Positions 10,101-17,526 of a stretch of DNA of 34,142 nt are shown here, piece by piece (the stretch's first letter is position 1; every line of letters starts with the position of its first letter). The DNA comes from CAITSH01 sp945892985. Lineage in GTDB: Bacteria > Pseudomonadota > Gammaproteobacteria > Burkholderiales > SG8-39. The notes under the pieces are model-generated. The model was not told where the DNA came from. It did not search any database and was given only the letters and a program-made list of their open reading frames with translations. The stretch spans positions 1-34,142 of the forward strand of contig CAMDDU010000046.1 in assembly GCA_945892985.1 (NCBI GenBank). The letters run 5' to 3'. The translations under genes were made by a program, and so were the position numbers.

Positions 10101-12908
10101 GATGACGTCCAGGTTGTGTTCTATCACCACCAGCGAGTGCCCGGTGGCGATCAGCCGGCGGAAGGCGCGCAACAGCTTGGCGATGTCCTCGAAGTGCAGG
10201 CCGGTGGTCGGCTCGTCGAACAGGAACAGCTTGCCCTTGCGCGCCACCGCGCCCGATGACGGAACGGGTGAGGCCTTGATCGCTTCGACCAGATGGCCGG
10301 CCAGTTTGAGCCGTTGCGCCTCGCCGCCCGACAAGGTCGGCACCGGCTGGCCCAGCTTGAGGTATTCAAGGCCCACTTCGGCCAGCGGCGCGAGCGCGGC
10401 CCGCACTTCGGGTTCGCCGTCAAAGAACACCAGGGCTTCGTTGACGGTCATGTCCAGCACATCGGCGATCGAGCGTTTTCCGATCGCGTTCTGGACGGTG
10501 ATCTCGAGCACCTCCGCGCGAAAGCGCCGGCCGTCGCAATCGGGGCAGCGCAAATACACATCCGACAGGAATTGCATCTCAACGTGCTCAAAGCCGTTAC
10601 CGCCGCAGGCCGGGCAGCGGCCGTTACCGGCGTTGAAGCTGAAGGTGCCGGCGGTGTAGCCGCGTTCCTTGGCAACGGATTCTTTTGCAAAGAGCTTGCG
10701 CACCGCGTCCCAGGCGCCGACGTAGCTGGCCGGATTGGAGCGCGCCGTCTTGCCTATGGGGGACTGGTCGACCATGACCACCTCGCCGATGTGTTCGGCG
10801 CCGCGCAGCTCGCAAAATGCGCCCGGCATCTCGGTCGGGCGGCCCTTGGCTTTGAGCAAGGCGGCGTGCAGCACGTCCTGGATCAGTGTCGACTTGCCCG
10901 AACCGGACACGCCGGTGATCGAGACCAGATGGCCAAGCGGAATGGCGACATCGACGTTTTTGAGGTTGTGCGCGCTGGCGCCGAGCAATTGTATTTTCGG
11001 CGCGTTGCTTTTCGGTGGATTGGGGGCGACGCCGGCATCGGCGCGTTTGTCGCCGGCAAGGTATTGCGCGGTGAGCGTGTCGGCATCGCGCAATTGCGCC
11101 TGTGTGCCGAAGAACACCACATTGCCGCCGCGCTCGCCCGGGCCCGGGCCCATGTCGAGCAGGCGGTCGGCTTCGAGCATGATTTGCGGGTCGTGCTCGA
11201 CCACCACCAGCGAGTTGCCGGCGTCGCGCAGCCGTTGCATCACGCCGATGACGCGGCCCATGTCGCGCGGGTGCAGGCCAATGGACGGCTCGTCCAGCAC
11301 GAACAGCGTGTTGACAAGGGAGGTGCCCAGCGCCGTGGTGAGGTTGATGCGCTGCACCTCGCCGCCCGAGAGGGTTCGCGACTGGCGGTCGAGCGTGAGG
11401 TAGCCGAGTCCCACTTCGGTGAGATAGCGCGTGCGGCCGCGGATTTCGCTGAGCAGCAGGTCCGTGGCCTCATCGAGCGGCGAGGGCAGGTGGATGGTGT
11501 CGAGCAGGCTGCGGCAGCGGTCTATGGGAAGCAGCATCAGGTCGTGCACGGTCAGGCCGGGCAGGGCCTCGAGCTTGTCGCGCGCGAACTTCACGTCACG
11601 GGGCAGGAAGCGCTTTGCTGCGGGCATGGCAGCGTCGGCGTCTTCTTTCGTGCCCAGGCGCCACAGCATGGACTCGGTCTTGAGGCGCGCGCCATTGCAG
11701 GTTTCGCAGGGCGTGTAGGCGCGGTATTTTGACAACAGTACGCGCACATGCATTTTGTACGACTTGGTTTCCAGCCACTTGAAAAACCGCGCCACGCCGT
11801 ACCAGGTGCCCGGCCAGGACTTGCTCCAGTTCTCCCATTCGGGTTCGCCCTCGAGCACCCATTTACGGTGCGCGGCCGAGAGCTTGTTGAAGGGCACATC
11901 CAGCGGCACGCCGCGTTTTTTGGCGTACTTCTCGATGTCGGTCTGGCATTCATTGAAGGCCGGCGTTTGCCAGGGCTTGATGGCGCCGTCCTTGATCGAC
12001 TTGGATTCATCGGGAAGCACCAGGCCGAAGTCGAGGCCGATGACACGGCCGAAGCCGCGACAGGTGCCGCAGGCGCCCAGCGGCGAGTTGAATGAGAACA
12101 GCGAAGGCGTCGGATCCTGGTAATGGATGTTGCAGTCGGGGCAGTGCAGGTCGGAGGAGAAGCGCCATGCGGCGCCAAATGTCGCGGTTTCGCCCGCGGC
12201 CGTGTCGTTATTCAAAACGGGATAAACGTTGACCTTTCCCTGGCCCACGCGCAGCGCGGCCTCGAGCGCATCCATCAGGCGCGTCTTGTCAGCGGCGGAA
12301 AAACGCGTCCTGTCCTGCACCACCTCGAGCAGCGCCCCGGCGCGCGCATGAATGCGCGTATAGCCCTGGTGGCCGAGCATTTGCTGTACTTCGGTTTCGC
12401 TGAAATTGGCGGGTACGCTGATCGGGAAGGTGATGACAAGGCGCGGGTCGCCGGCGAGGGCGGCGCGCGTTTTGAGCGCCGCGTAAATGGCTTCGGGCGA
12501 GTCGCGCCGCACCGCCTCGCCACAGCCGCTGCAGTGCAGGCTGGCGGTGCGCGCGAACAGCAACTTCAGGTGGTCGTTGAGTTCGGTCATGGTGCCCACG
12601 GTCGAGCGTGAGGTGCGCACCGGGTTGGTCTGGTCGATGGCGATGGCCGGCGGGATGCCTTCGATGGCGTCCACCTGCGGCTTGTCCATGCGGTCGAGGA
12701 ATTGCCGCGCGTAGGGGCTGAAGGTCTCGACATAGCGGCGCTGGCCTTCGGCGTAGAGCGTGTCGAACACCAGCGACGATTTTCCCGACCCGGACACGCC
12801 GGTCACCACCACCAGTTCGCCGGTCGGAATGCTCAGGCTGAGGTTTTTGAGATTGTTCTGGCGCGCGCCACGGATAACGATGGCGTCGGGTGGGGATTCT
12901 GGTTTCAA
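7158..12908 (-). CDS. uvrA: Double-length excinuclease subunit UvrA (tandem UvrA-UvrA fusion)
   Basis: UvrA is the ATP-dependent damage-recognition subunit of nucleotide-excision repair and normally has about 940 residues. This ORF has 1916 and contains two complete UvrA units in one chain, joined near residue 1010. Four Walker A motifs (GVSGSGKS) lie near residues 37, 664, 1041 and 1588. Four LSGGE signatures lie near 512, 857, 1434 and 1781. Four Walker B/D-loop blocks (DEPSIGLHPRD, DEPTTGLHFED, DEPTIGLHPRD, DEPTVGLHMAD) follow them. CxxC pairs typical of UvrA zinc modules occur in both halves. All key nucleotide-binding residues look intact, so it is no decayed copy. The start is TTG at 12908; an in-frame stop lies 27 bases upstream, no Met codon is near and no ribosome site is visible. 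Double-length UvrA is, to my recollection, found in Burkholderiales; a normal-length uvrA may exist elsewhere. Confidence 0.95.
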   Translation of the reverse strand: MKPESPPDAIVIRGARQNNLKNLSLSIPTGELVVVTGVSGSGKSSLVFDTLYAEGQRRYVETFSPYARQFLDRMDKPQVDAIEGIPPAIAIDQTNPVRTSRSTVGTMTELNDHLKLLFARTASLHCSGCGEAVRRDSPEAIYAALKTRAALAGDPRLVITFPISVPANFSETEVQQMLGHQGYTRIHARAGALLEVVQDRTRFSAADKTRLMDALEAALRVGQGKVNVYPVLNNDTAAGETATFGAAWRFSSDLHCPDCNIHYQDPTPSLFSFNSPLGACGTCRGFGRVIGLDFGLVLPDESKSIKDGAIKPWQTPAFNECQTDIEKYAKKRGVPLDVPFNKLSAAHRKWVLEGEPEWENWSKSWPGTWYGVARFFKWLETKSYKMHVRVLLSKYRAYTPCETCNGARLKTESMLWRLGTKEDADAAMPAAKRFLPRDVKFARDKLEALPGLTVHDLMLLPIDRCRSLLDTIHLPSPLDEATDLLLSEIRGRTRYLTEVGLGYLTLDRQSRTLSGGEVQRINLTTALGTSLVNTLFVLDEPSIGLHPRDMGRVIGVMQRLRDAGNSLVVVEHDPQIMLEADRLLDMGPGPGERGGNVVFFGTQAQLRDADTLTAQYLAGDKRADAGVAPNPPKSNAPKIQLLGASAHNLKNVDVAIPLGHLVSITGVSGSGKSTLIQDVLHAALLKAKGRPTEMPGAFCELRGAEHIGEVVMVDQSPIGKTARSNPASYVGAWDAVRKLFAKESVAKERGYTAGTFSFNAGNGRCPACGGNGFEHVEMQFLSDVYLRCPDCDGRRFRAEVLEITVQNAIGKRSIADVLDMTVNEALVFFDGEPEVRAALAPLAEVGLEYLKLGQPVPTLSGGEAQRLKLAGHLVEAIKASPVPSSGAVARKGKLFLFDEPTTGLHFEDIAKLLRAFRRLIATGHSLVVIEHNLDVIRASDWIIDLGPEGGEAGGAVVCTGTPSQVAAHPSSHTGRALREYTEALDKASTGKARLARFSSGVPLQKRLLEQSKSIRIHNAREHNLKNVDVDIPRNKFTVVTGVSGSGKSTLAFDILFAEGQRRYLESLNAYARQFVQPSSRPDVDAIFGIPPTVAIEQRTSRGGRKSTVATMTEIYHFLRLLYVKLGTQYCPDCDVPIEPQSFDAIAARIQRDYGGREGASGPSGGQRIGLLAPLITARKGYYTDLAKWARAKGYEFLRVDGEFLPTAKWPRLDRFKEHSIELPVADITVGGNETALRDGLKRALDFGKGIVHVLGGLDQLADAAARSKKQYLEMTLPLQVFSTKRACPSCARSFAELDPRLFSFNSRHGWCVSCLGTGIKITGYSEDEDVSREQEDRRLDNWIDDQAGDDGIAHACPACNGQRLNPEALAVRWHKRSIAELVTMPVNKVGAVFEALQLKGREAEIARDIIAELRSRLGFLGEVGLPYLSLDRSAPTLSGGEAQRIRLAAQLGSNLRGVCYILDEPTIGLHPRDNDILLNTLEKLEKKGNTLVVVEHDEDTIRRAAHVIDLGPGAGKLGGRVIAAGTAAELMANPESITGRFLRQPLQHPLHPPRSVDAKTPSLQIVGATLHNLRDVAARIPLARLSVVTGVSGSGKSTLARDVLHANLARLVAGGRNKTKPPLTGCKDIKGWEQVGRVLEVDQTPIGKTPRSCPATYVGFWDTIRKLFADTSEARMRGYAPGRFSFNTAGGRCETCEGQGVKRIEMSFLPDVKVGCEACGGVRFNPETLAVPFKGKSIGEVLMMNVDEAVEFFSAHAALHHALRLLQDVGLGYLTLGQQSPTLSGGEAQRIKLVTELAKVRIDAEGNAMARPGRAGASSHTLYVLDEPTVGLHMADVEKLIRVLHRLVDAGNSVVVIEHNLDVMADADWIIDLGPEGGDAGGRVVFEAPPLRMAQSPGRSHTARALADFLEHHGSS

Positions 12909-13055
12909 GGGGGGGTACCGGGGAGTGAAGGGCTATTCTAGCGGCTGTGCCGTTCCGCTGTCAGCGCGTGCGCGCCGGCGCGCATTGTGTTTTGCACGGC
13001 AATGGCACAATACCGCACTGGCGTTCCAGAAATTCCTTCCACCCGGGTGAACAAC

Positions 13056-13112
13056 ATGCGATTGACGGCCATTGACGCCCCGGCGCGCAAGCGCGCGGCG
13101 CGACGCCCTTGA
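13056..13112 (+). CDS. Possible 18-residue leader peptide coupled to soxY
   Basis: ATG at 13056 is preceded by GGGTGA with a 5-base spacer. The frame encodes a basic 18-residue peptide (MRLTAIDAPARKRAARRP). Its TGA (13110-13112) overlaps the soxY TTG (13109-13111), an arrangement that would allow translational coupling. It could also be chance, because soxY itself lacks a ribosome site. Confidence 0.25.
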   Translation: MRLTAIDAPARKRAARRP

Positions 13113-13558
13113 AGCGGCGCGACTTTCTTGCCGGCGTCGCCGGCGCGCTGGCCCTGCCGCGCAGCGGCGCGGCGCAGGCTGCGGCGGCGGACACGACACT
13201 GGACCCGTTGCTTTGGGTGATCACCAGGGGCGAGGTGGTGAGGCGCGGCCGCGTCAGGCTGGAATTGCCCCCGCTGGCCGACAACGGCAATGCGGTGGCG
13301 ATGAAGGTGAGCGTGGACAGCCCGATGAGCGCGCGCGACCATGTCAAGGCCATCCACCTTTTTTCCGAACGCAACCCGCAGCGCAATATGGCGGTGTTTT
13401 ACCTCGGGCCGCGCGCCGGCCGCGCCGAGGTGATATCGCGTGTGCGCCTCGCCGGCAGCCAGAAGGTGACGGCGCTGGCGGAAATGTCCGACGGCAGCTT
13501 CTGGTCGGGCAGCGCCGATGTCGAGGTCACCGCATCGGCGTGCGGCGAAGGCGAATGA
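13109..13558 (+). CDS. soxY: SoxY-like thiosulfate-oxidation carrier protein
   Basis: A 149-residue protein resembling SoxY, the periplasmic carrier that holds sulfur intermediates on a C-terminal cysteine in the Sox pathway. It has a twin-arginine signal (KRRDFLAGVAGALALPRSG), then an immunoglobulin-like domain with SVDSPMSARDHVKAIHLFSE and, near residue 95, AVFYLGP. The C-terminus is SACGEGE rather than the usual GGCGG, so the carrier cysteine is kept but its flexible glycine arm is altered. The start is TTG at 13109, chosen because it directly precedes the Tat motif; an in-frame stop lies just upstream. soxZ follows 28 bases later. No soxAX, soxB or soxCD genes lie nearby. Confidence 0.83.
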   Translation: MKRRDFLAGVAGALALPRSGAAQAAAADTTLDPLLWVITRGEVVRRGRVRLELPPLADNGNAVAMKVSVDSPMSARDHVKAIHLFSERNPQRNMAVFYLGPRAGRAEVISRVRLAGSQKVTALAEMSDGSFWSGSADVEVTASACGEGE

Positions 13559-13586
13559 AGCCGGTGCCTGGACGAGGACCCGGGCC

Positions 13587-13907
13587 GTGAGCGCACGCAT
13601 CCAGTTGCCGGCGCAGGCAAAGCGCGGCGAAGTGATCGCCGTGCAGGTGCTGATCCGCCATCCGATGGAAACCGGCTTTCGCTTTGACGCGGCGGGCAAG
13701 CCCATCCCGCGCAACTGCATCAACCTGCTGCGCTGCCGCTACAACGGCGTCGAGGTGTTTCGCGCCGACCTGTCCGCCGGCATCGCCGCCAATCCGTATT
13801 TGCAGTTCACCACCATCGCCGAGGCGAGCGGTGAAATGCTGTTCGACTGGATAGACGACGAGGGCGTGACGGGTACGGCGCGCGCGGCGCTGGTCGTGAC
13901 AGCTTAA
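13587..13907 (+). CDS. soxZ: SoxZ-like sulfur-oxidation carrier partner
   Basis: A 106-residue protein matching SoxZ, the partner of SoxY in the SoxYZ carrier. It shows the family pattern: ARIQLPAQAKRGEVIAVQVL, the block HPMETGFRFDAAGKPIPRN, then NPYLQFTTIAEASGEMLFDW. The start is GTG at 13587, with GAGGA 8-9 bases upstream. This gives the normal family length, whereas the ATG at 13518 lies inside soxY in another frame. No signal peptide is present, as is usual because SoxZ is exported with SoxY. Together with soxY it forms a two-gene unit that faces away from uvrA. Confidence 0.87.
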   Translation: MSARIQLPAQAKRGEVIAVQVLIRHPMETGFRFDAAGKPIPRNCINLLRCRYNGVEVFRADLSAGIAANPYLQFTTIAEASGEMLFDWIDDEGVTGTARAALVVTA

Positions 13908-13933
13908 GCGCCGGCGGCTCCCGGAAAGAATCA

Positions 13934-14323
13934 TCAGGGCATGTGCAACGAAAGCGTGCGTCGAAACCTCACGTGCATTTTTCTCGATGTGGCGCGAATC
14001 AGGCCGCGGGTCCTCGCCAATCCGTCCACCAGTGCGCTGATCAGGTCTGGATCCGCCTCGCGGTGCAGGCGCTCGATGCGCGCCGCATATTCGTCCGGTA
14101 GCGGGGTGATCGCATCGTCCTGCATGCGGCGCCGCACCGCGCGTTCATGGGCATGCGATATGAGCCAGGTGCCGGCGGCGAAAAGTGCGCCCTTGCCGTT
14201 GTTGAATTCCGCCACCCAGGCCGTGCCGGCATAAGAATAAATGGCAATTTCCCTTTGTTCACCCAGTCGCAGCAGCTTGCCTTGTGGCGTGGCCGGTTGT
14301 TGGTTGTCCTGATAGCTTGTCAT
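13934..14323 (-). CDS. Hypothetical protein, 129 residues
   Basis: A cytoplasmic-looking protein with no signal peptide. The start at 14323 (MTSYQDNQQPATPQ) is set by AAGGA about 8 bases upstream; the frame stays open to 14659, but that extension reads as non-protein-like sequence. The central part (IAIYSYAGTAWVAEFNNG) is predicted beta-rich, followed by a helical, basic segment (SHAHERAVRRRMQDD) and a C-terminal Arg-rich tail. It converges with soxZ, the stops being 26 bases apart. I do not recognise the family. Confidence 0.68.
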   Translation of the reverse strand: MTSYQDNQQPATPQGKLLRLGEQREIAIYSYAGTAWVAEFNNGKGALFAAGTWLISHAHERAVRRRMQDDAITPLPDEYAARIERLHREADPDLISALVDGLARTRGLIRATSRKMHVRFRRTLSLHMP

Positions 14324-14423
14324 GGCGGCGTCCTTGTCCGTTGGATTCCAATCGCCGTGTGCAAACGCGGCGCTAACGGGGACCATTGTGCTCAACGGCG
14401 CGGCCGCAGTCTTGAGGCGGCTG

Positions 14424-14485
14424 TCCCGGTTTGTCCGGGAAAAGGCCGCCTGCCGGCCGAAAGGTCCGGGACCGTGGTCCCGGAC
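14424..14485 (-). terminator. Two hairpins downstream of the hydrolase-LuxR gene
   Basis: A perfect 10-bp stem with a 2-base centre (GTCCGGGACC / GGTCCCGGAC, 14464-14485) starts 5 bases past the minus-strand stop at 14491 and is followed by TTT. A second, 6-bp stem (TCCCGG / CCGGGA, 14424-14440) lies beyond it. Together they are likely the operon terminator, though the U-runs are short. Confidence 0.45.
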
Positions 14486-14490
14486 GGGGA

Positions 14491-15564
14491 TTAAGGGGGT
14501 TTTTTGCCGAAACCGGCATCGCGCGCAAGTACGATCGCCTGTGAGCGGTTCTCCACCTCGAGTTTGGCAAAAATGCTGGTGATGTGGTTGCGCACGGTTT
14601 TTTCGCTCAAGGCGAGTTGCGCGGCGACCTGGGCGTTGTCTGACCCCCTGGCGATCCACTCGACGATGTCGCGTTCGCGCGGTGTCAGATTGGGGAAGGC
14701 CGCCGCTTCTGCGCGCGCACCGGGCAGGAAGGCGTTCACCTCATCGAACCAGACCCGCCATGCCGGTTCGTCTTCGAGCAGGACATGGTTACGACTGGCC
14801 AAGGACACGAAACGGGCATCGGGTATGAGTCCGGCGAGCAAACGCCCTTCTTCGAAGGGCACGCGCGCGTCACCCGTGGCGTGCAGCACCAGTGTCGGGC
14901 AGCGTATCTGTGGTGCAAGGGCGCTGACGTCAATCTGGCCCAGGGTGCGCATGAAGCGTACGGCATTTTCCGGCGAAATTGACACGCGCTCCAGTTCGTT
15001 CCACCAGTTGTGCTGCTCGGGTGTCCCGCTGGGGATGAATTGCGTGGTGAAGAATTGCCGGAACGCAGGATTGTCGCGACCCCAGCCGAGTTCGGCCAGC
15101 TTGACCATGGTTTGCGCTTCCTCGATTTGCTGCGGCGTGGGGTTGCGCTGCATCAGTCCGCGCGCATAGCCACCGTACAAGACGAGATGGCTGACGCGCT
15201 CCGGGTGTCTTGCCGCGTAGGCGATCGCGATCGGCGCACCCTGGGACATGCCGAGCAGCGGAAAACGCTCCAGCCCCAACGCGTCGACCACGGTTTCCAG
15301 GTCGCTGACCCAGGCCTCGAACGAAATCTCGGATACCTCCCAGTCGGATAAGCCGCAGGCGCGCTGGTCATAGCGGATGAACGTATGGTCGCGCGAGAGC
15401 TCGTCCAGCCACTGCCGCCACACCGGGCTCTGCCAGTCGAATTCAAGGTGGTTAAGGAAGTTCGCAACCTTGACGATGGGCGGGCCTTTGCCGGAACTGG
15501 CGTAGGCAAGCTTTACACCGTCGGGTGTTTTGCAAAAGCGGATGTGCTGCTTTGTCGCGATCAT
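14491..15564 (-). CDS. Alpha/beta-hydrolase fused to a LuxR-type helix-turn-helix
   Basis: A 357-residue two-domain protein. Residues about 1-280 form an alpha/beta-hydrolase: the nucleophile elbow GMSQGAPIA near residue 100, the acidic residue in GDARVP near 230, and the His in SRNHVLLEDEPAW near 255. Residues about 292-350 form a LuxR/GerE DNA-binding domain (LTPRERDIVEWIARG...QLALSEKTVRNHITSIFAKL). Such fusions are thought to sense a small molecule with the hydrolase fold and regulate transcription; whether the enzyme is active is unknown, although the triad looks intact. The start at 15564 is chosen by the domain boundary; the frame extends to 15699 inside mnmC. It lies 23 bases after mnmC on the same strand, so the two are probably co-transcribed. 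Confidence 0.88.
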   Translation of the reverse strand: MIATKQHIRFCKTPDGVKLAYASSGKGPPIVKVANFLNHLEFDWQSPVWRQWLDELSRDHTFIRYDQRACGLSDWEVSEISFEAWVSDLETVVDALGLERFPLLGMSQGAPIAIAYAARHPERVSHLVLYGGYARGLMQRNPTPQQIEEAQTMVKLAELGWGRDNPAFRQFFTTQFIPSGTPEQHNWWNELERVSISPENAVRFMRTLGQIDVSALAPQIRCPTLVLHATGDARVPFEEGRLLAGLIPDARFVSLASRNHVLLEDEPAWRVWFDEVNAFLPGARAEAAAFPNLTPRERDIVEWIARGSDNAQVAAQLALSEKTVRNHITSIFAKLEVENRSQAIVLARDAGFGKKPP

Positions 15565-15587
15565 TGGCGCCGAGTGTGCCACAGCTG

Positions 15588-17468
15588 CTAGCCTCGCGTG
15601 AACCGCCCCGTTGCGAATGTTGACGCAAGGTCGCGCGCCACCGGCAGCGGGTCGCCCGCCAGCTGCGAGGCGAGGTGCTCGGCCAGCAGCGGCGCCCACA
15701 GCAGGCCGCGCGCCCCCAGGCCCACGGCGACGTGCACGCCCGGGTGCTGCAACAGTTCACCGTAGAGGGGCATGCGGTCGGGGGTGGTGGCGCGGAAGCC
15801 GGCGCGGCCGGTGAGGCTTGCCGCATTCAGTCCGCGGGTGAAGCCGGGCAGCAGCGATTCGGCGCGGACGAGATTGGCGGCGTGGTCTTCGATGCGCGCC
15901 CCGCGCTCCGCATCGTCGATCTGGAAGGTCGCACCGAGAAAAAATCCGCCGTCCGCCAGCGGCGCCACCACGCCGTCGCCGTCCACCGGCACGCGCGGCA
16001 CCGCGGCCCGACCGGCTGCCGGCACAAAGCTCAACTGGCCGCGCACCGAAATGAGCGGTAGCGCGGCCTCGGGTACCAGGCTGCGCGCATCAAAGGCGGT
16101 GGCGATGATGACTTGCGCCGATTCGCTGATCACACCCTGCACCGTTTCGATGCGCCACTGTGTTCCGGCCTTGGCGATGCGCAGGGCATTGGCTGAAAAG
16201 GCGCGCCGGATGGGCATCTCCAGCCGATTGAGGTTGGCGTGGCAGAGCGCCGGCGGTGAGGCCCAGGCGGCGGTGGGCATCCACCAGCCGGGGCCGCGCA
16301 CGGCGCAACCGGCAATGTCGGCGGCTTCGGCGGCATCAACATAGCGCACCCAATCGGCGGGGAGCGCGTGCAGGGCGACGATTTCGGCAAGGCGTTCCGC
16401 CTCGACGGCATCACGCGCCAGTTGCAGCACGCCGCTTTGCCGCCAGGGCAGCGCGCATCCTTGGGCGACCAGCGCACTGAAGTGGCGTAGCGCGTAACCC
16501 AGCGCCGGCCGTGACAGGCGCGCGTTGACCGCATCCTCCTTGTTGACGATGGGCCGCAGCAGTCCGGCCGGGTTGCCCGAAGCCTCCTGTGCCGCTTGGG
16601 CATGGCGCTCGACCAGGGTCACCGACCATCCGCGCGCGGCAAGACGCTCAGCGCAAAACGTGCCGGCAAGGCCGGCGCCGATGACGGTCACGCTGCGCGC
16701 GTCTCGCGCCGGCGCCGCGTGCGCCCTTGTGGGTACGGTGTGTCCGGCAAAGCGTCCGGCCAGCATTTGCCGCTTGGTGCCAAAGCCGGGGCGTTTTTCC
16801 ACAGCGAAGCCGGCGCTGATCAGCGCATTGCGCACAGACCCGGCCACCGTCCAGGTGGCGAGCGTGGCGCCGGGGGCGGCCAGGCGCGCGAGTTCCTGGC
16901 AGAGCGCCGGCGACCACAACCGCGGATTTTTTTCCGGCGAGAAGCCGTCGAGAAAAAATGCGTCGGCGCTTGCCTCCAGTTGCGGCAGCAACTGCAGCGC
17001 GTCGCCAAAGAGCAGTGTGAGGGTGACGCGCCCCCCGGCCAGGTGCAGGCGATGAAAGCCGCGCGTCAGCATCGGCCACTGTTGCGCCAGTTCGCCCGAC
17101 AGCGCCGCCAGCTCCGGCCAGCGCCGGTGGGCGATGGCAAGGTCGCCGGCACTGAAGGGATGTTGTTCGGCCGCGACGTAGTGCAGGCGTTCGGTGGTGT
17201 TGCCCGGACGCACGAACGCCGACCAGGCGGCAAGAAAATTCAGTCCCAGCCCGAAGCCGGTCTCGATGATGGTGAAGCGCGCGTCAGCACCGGCGCCCCA
17301 GCGCTGCGGCAGGCCGTTGCCTTCGAGAAAGACATGGCGCGCCTGCGCCAGTCCGCCGCTGGCGCTGTGATAAACGTCGTTAAAAGGCGCGCAGAAAAAT
17401 TCGCCCTGCTCGTTGTAATCGAGGCGGGCCGGCGTGACAGAGACCGGAATTTTCAGGGGTGGCGGCAC
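15588..17468 (-). CDS. mnmC: Bifunctional tRNA-modification enzyme MnmC
   Basis: A 626-residue fusion that finishes the mnm5s2U34 modification in tRNA wobble positions. The N-terminal MnmC1 part (residues about 1-235) is a SAM-dependent methyltransferase with IIETGFGLGLNFLAAW and AFFLDGFSPEKNPRLW. The C-terminal MnmC2 part (about 250-626) is an FAD-dependent oxidoreductase that removes the carboxymethyl group. It starts with the dinucleotide-binding VTVIGAGLAGTFCAERLA and ends with the GLGARGLLWAPLLAE block. Domain order and length are those of E. coli MnmC. The start is GTG at 17468, with no clear ribosome site. Confidence 0.95.
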   Translation of the reverse strand: MPPPLKIPVSVTPARLDYNEQGEFFCAPFNDVYHSASGGLAQARHVFLEGNGLPQRWGAGADARFTIIETGFGLGLNFLAAWSAFVRPGNTTERLHYVAAEQHPFSAGDLAIAHRRWPELAALSGELAQQWPMLTRGFHRLHLAGGRVTLTLLFGDALQLLPQLEASADAFFLDGFSPEKNPRLWSPALCQELARLAAPGATLATWTVAGSVRNALISAGFAVEKRPGFGTKRQMLAGRFAGHTVPTRAHAAPARDARSVTVIGAGLAGTFCAERLAARGWSVTLVERHAQAAQEASGNPAGLLRPIVNKEDAVNARLSRPALGYALRHFSALVAQGCALPWRQSGVLQLARDAVEAERLAEIVALHALPADWVRYVDAAEAADIAGCAVRGPGWWMPTAAWASPPALCHANLNRLEMPIRRAFSANALRIAKAGTQWRIETVQGVISESAQVIIATAFDARSLVPEAALPLISVRGQLSFVPAAGRAAVPRVPVDGDGVVAPLADGGFFLGATFQIDDAERGARIEDHAANLVRAESLLPGFTRGLNAASLTGRAGFRATTPDRMPLYGELLQHPGVHVAVGLGARGLLWAPLLAEHLASQLAGDPLPVARDLASTFATGRFTRG

Positions 17469-17526
17469 CGCGCGATGATAACGCGCGGCTACCTGCTCGC
17501 GGTGATATAGCGCCTTGCGGGCAGGA

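Noticed and set aside
9153..11732. Long plus-strand ORFs of 368 and 479 codons opposite uvrA
   Set aside because: They lie fully inside the well-supported uvrA gene on the other strand, have no recognisable domains and are typical antisense frames of GC-rich DNA.
16596..17510. 304-codon plus-strand ORF opposite mnmC
   Set aside because: Its sequence is low-complexity Arg/Gly-rich and mnmC is certain on the minus strand.
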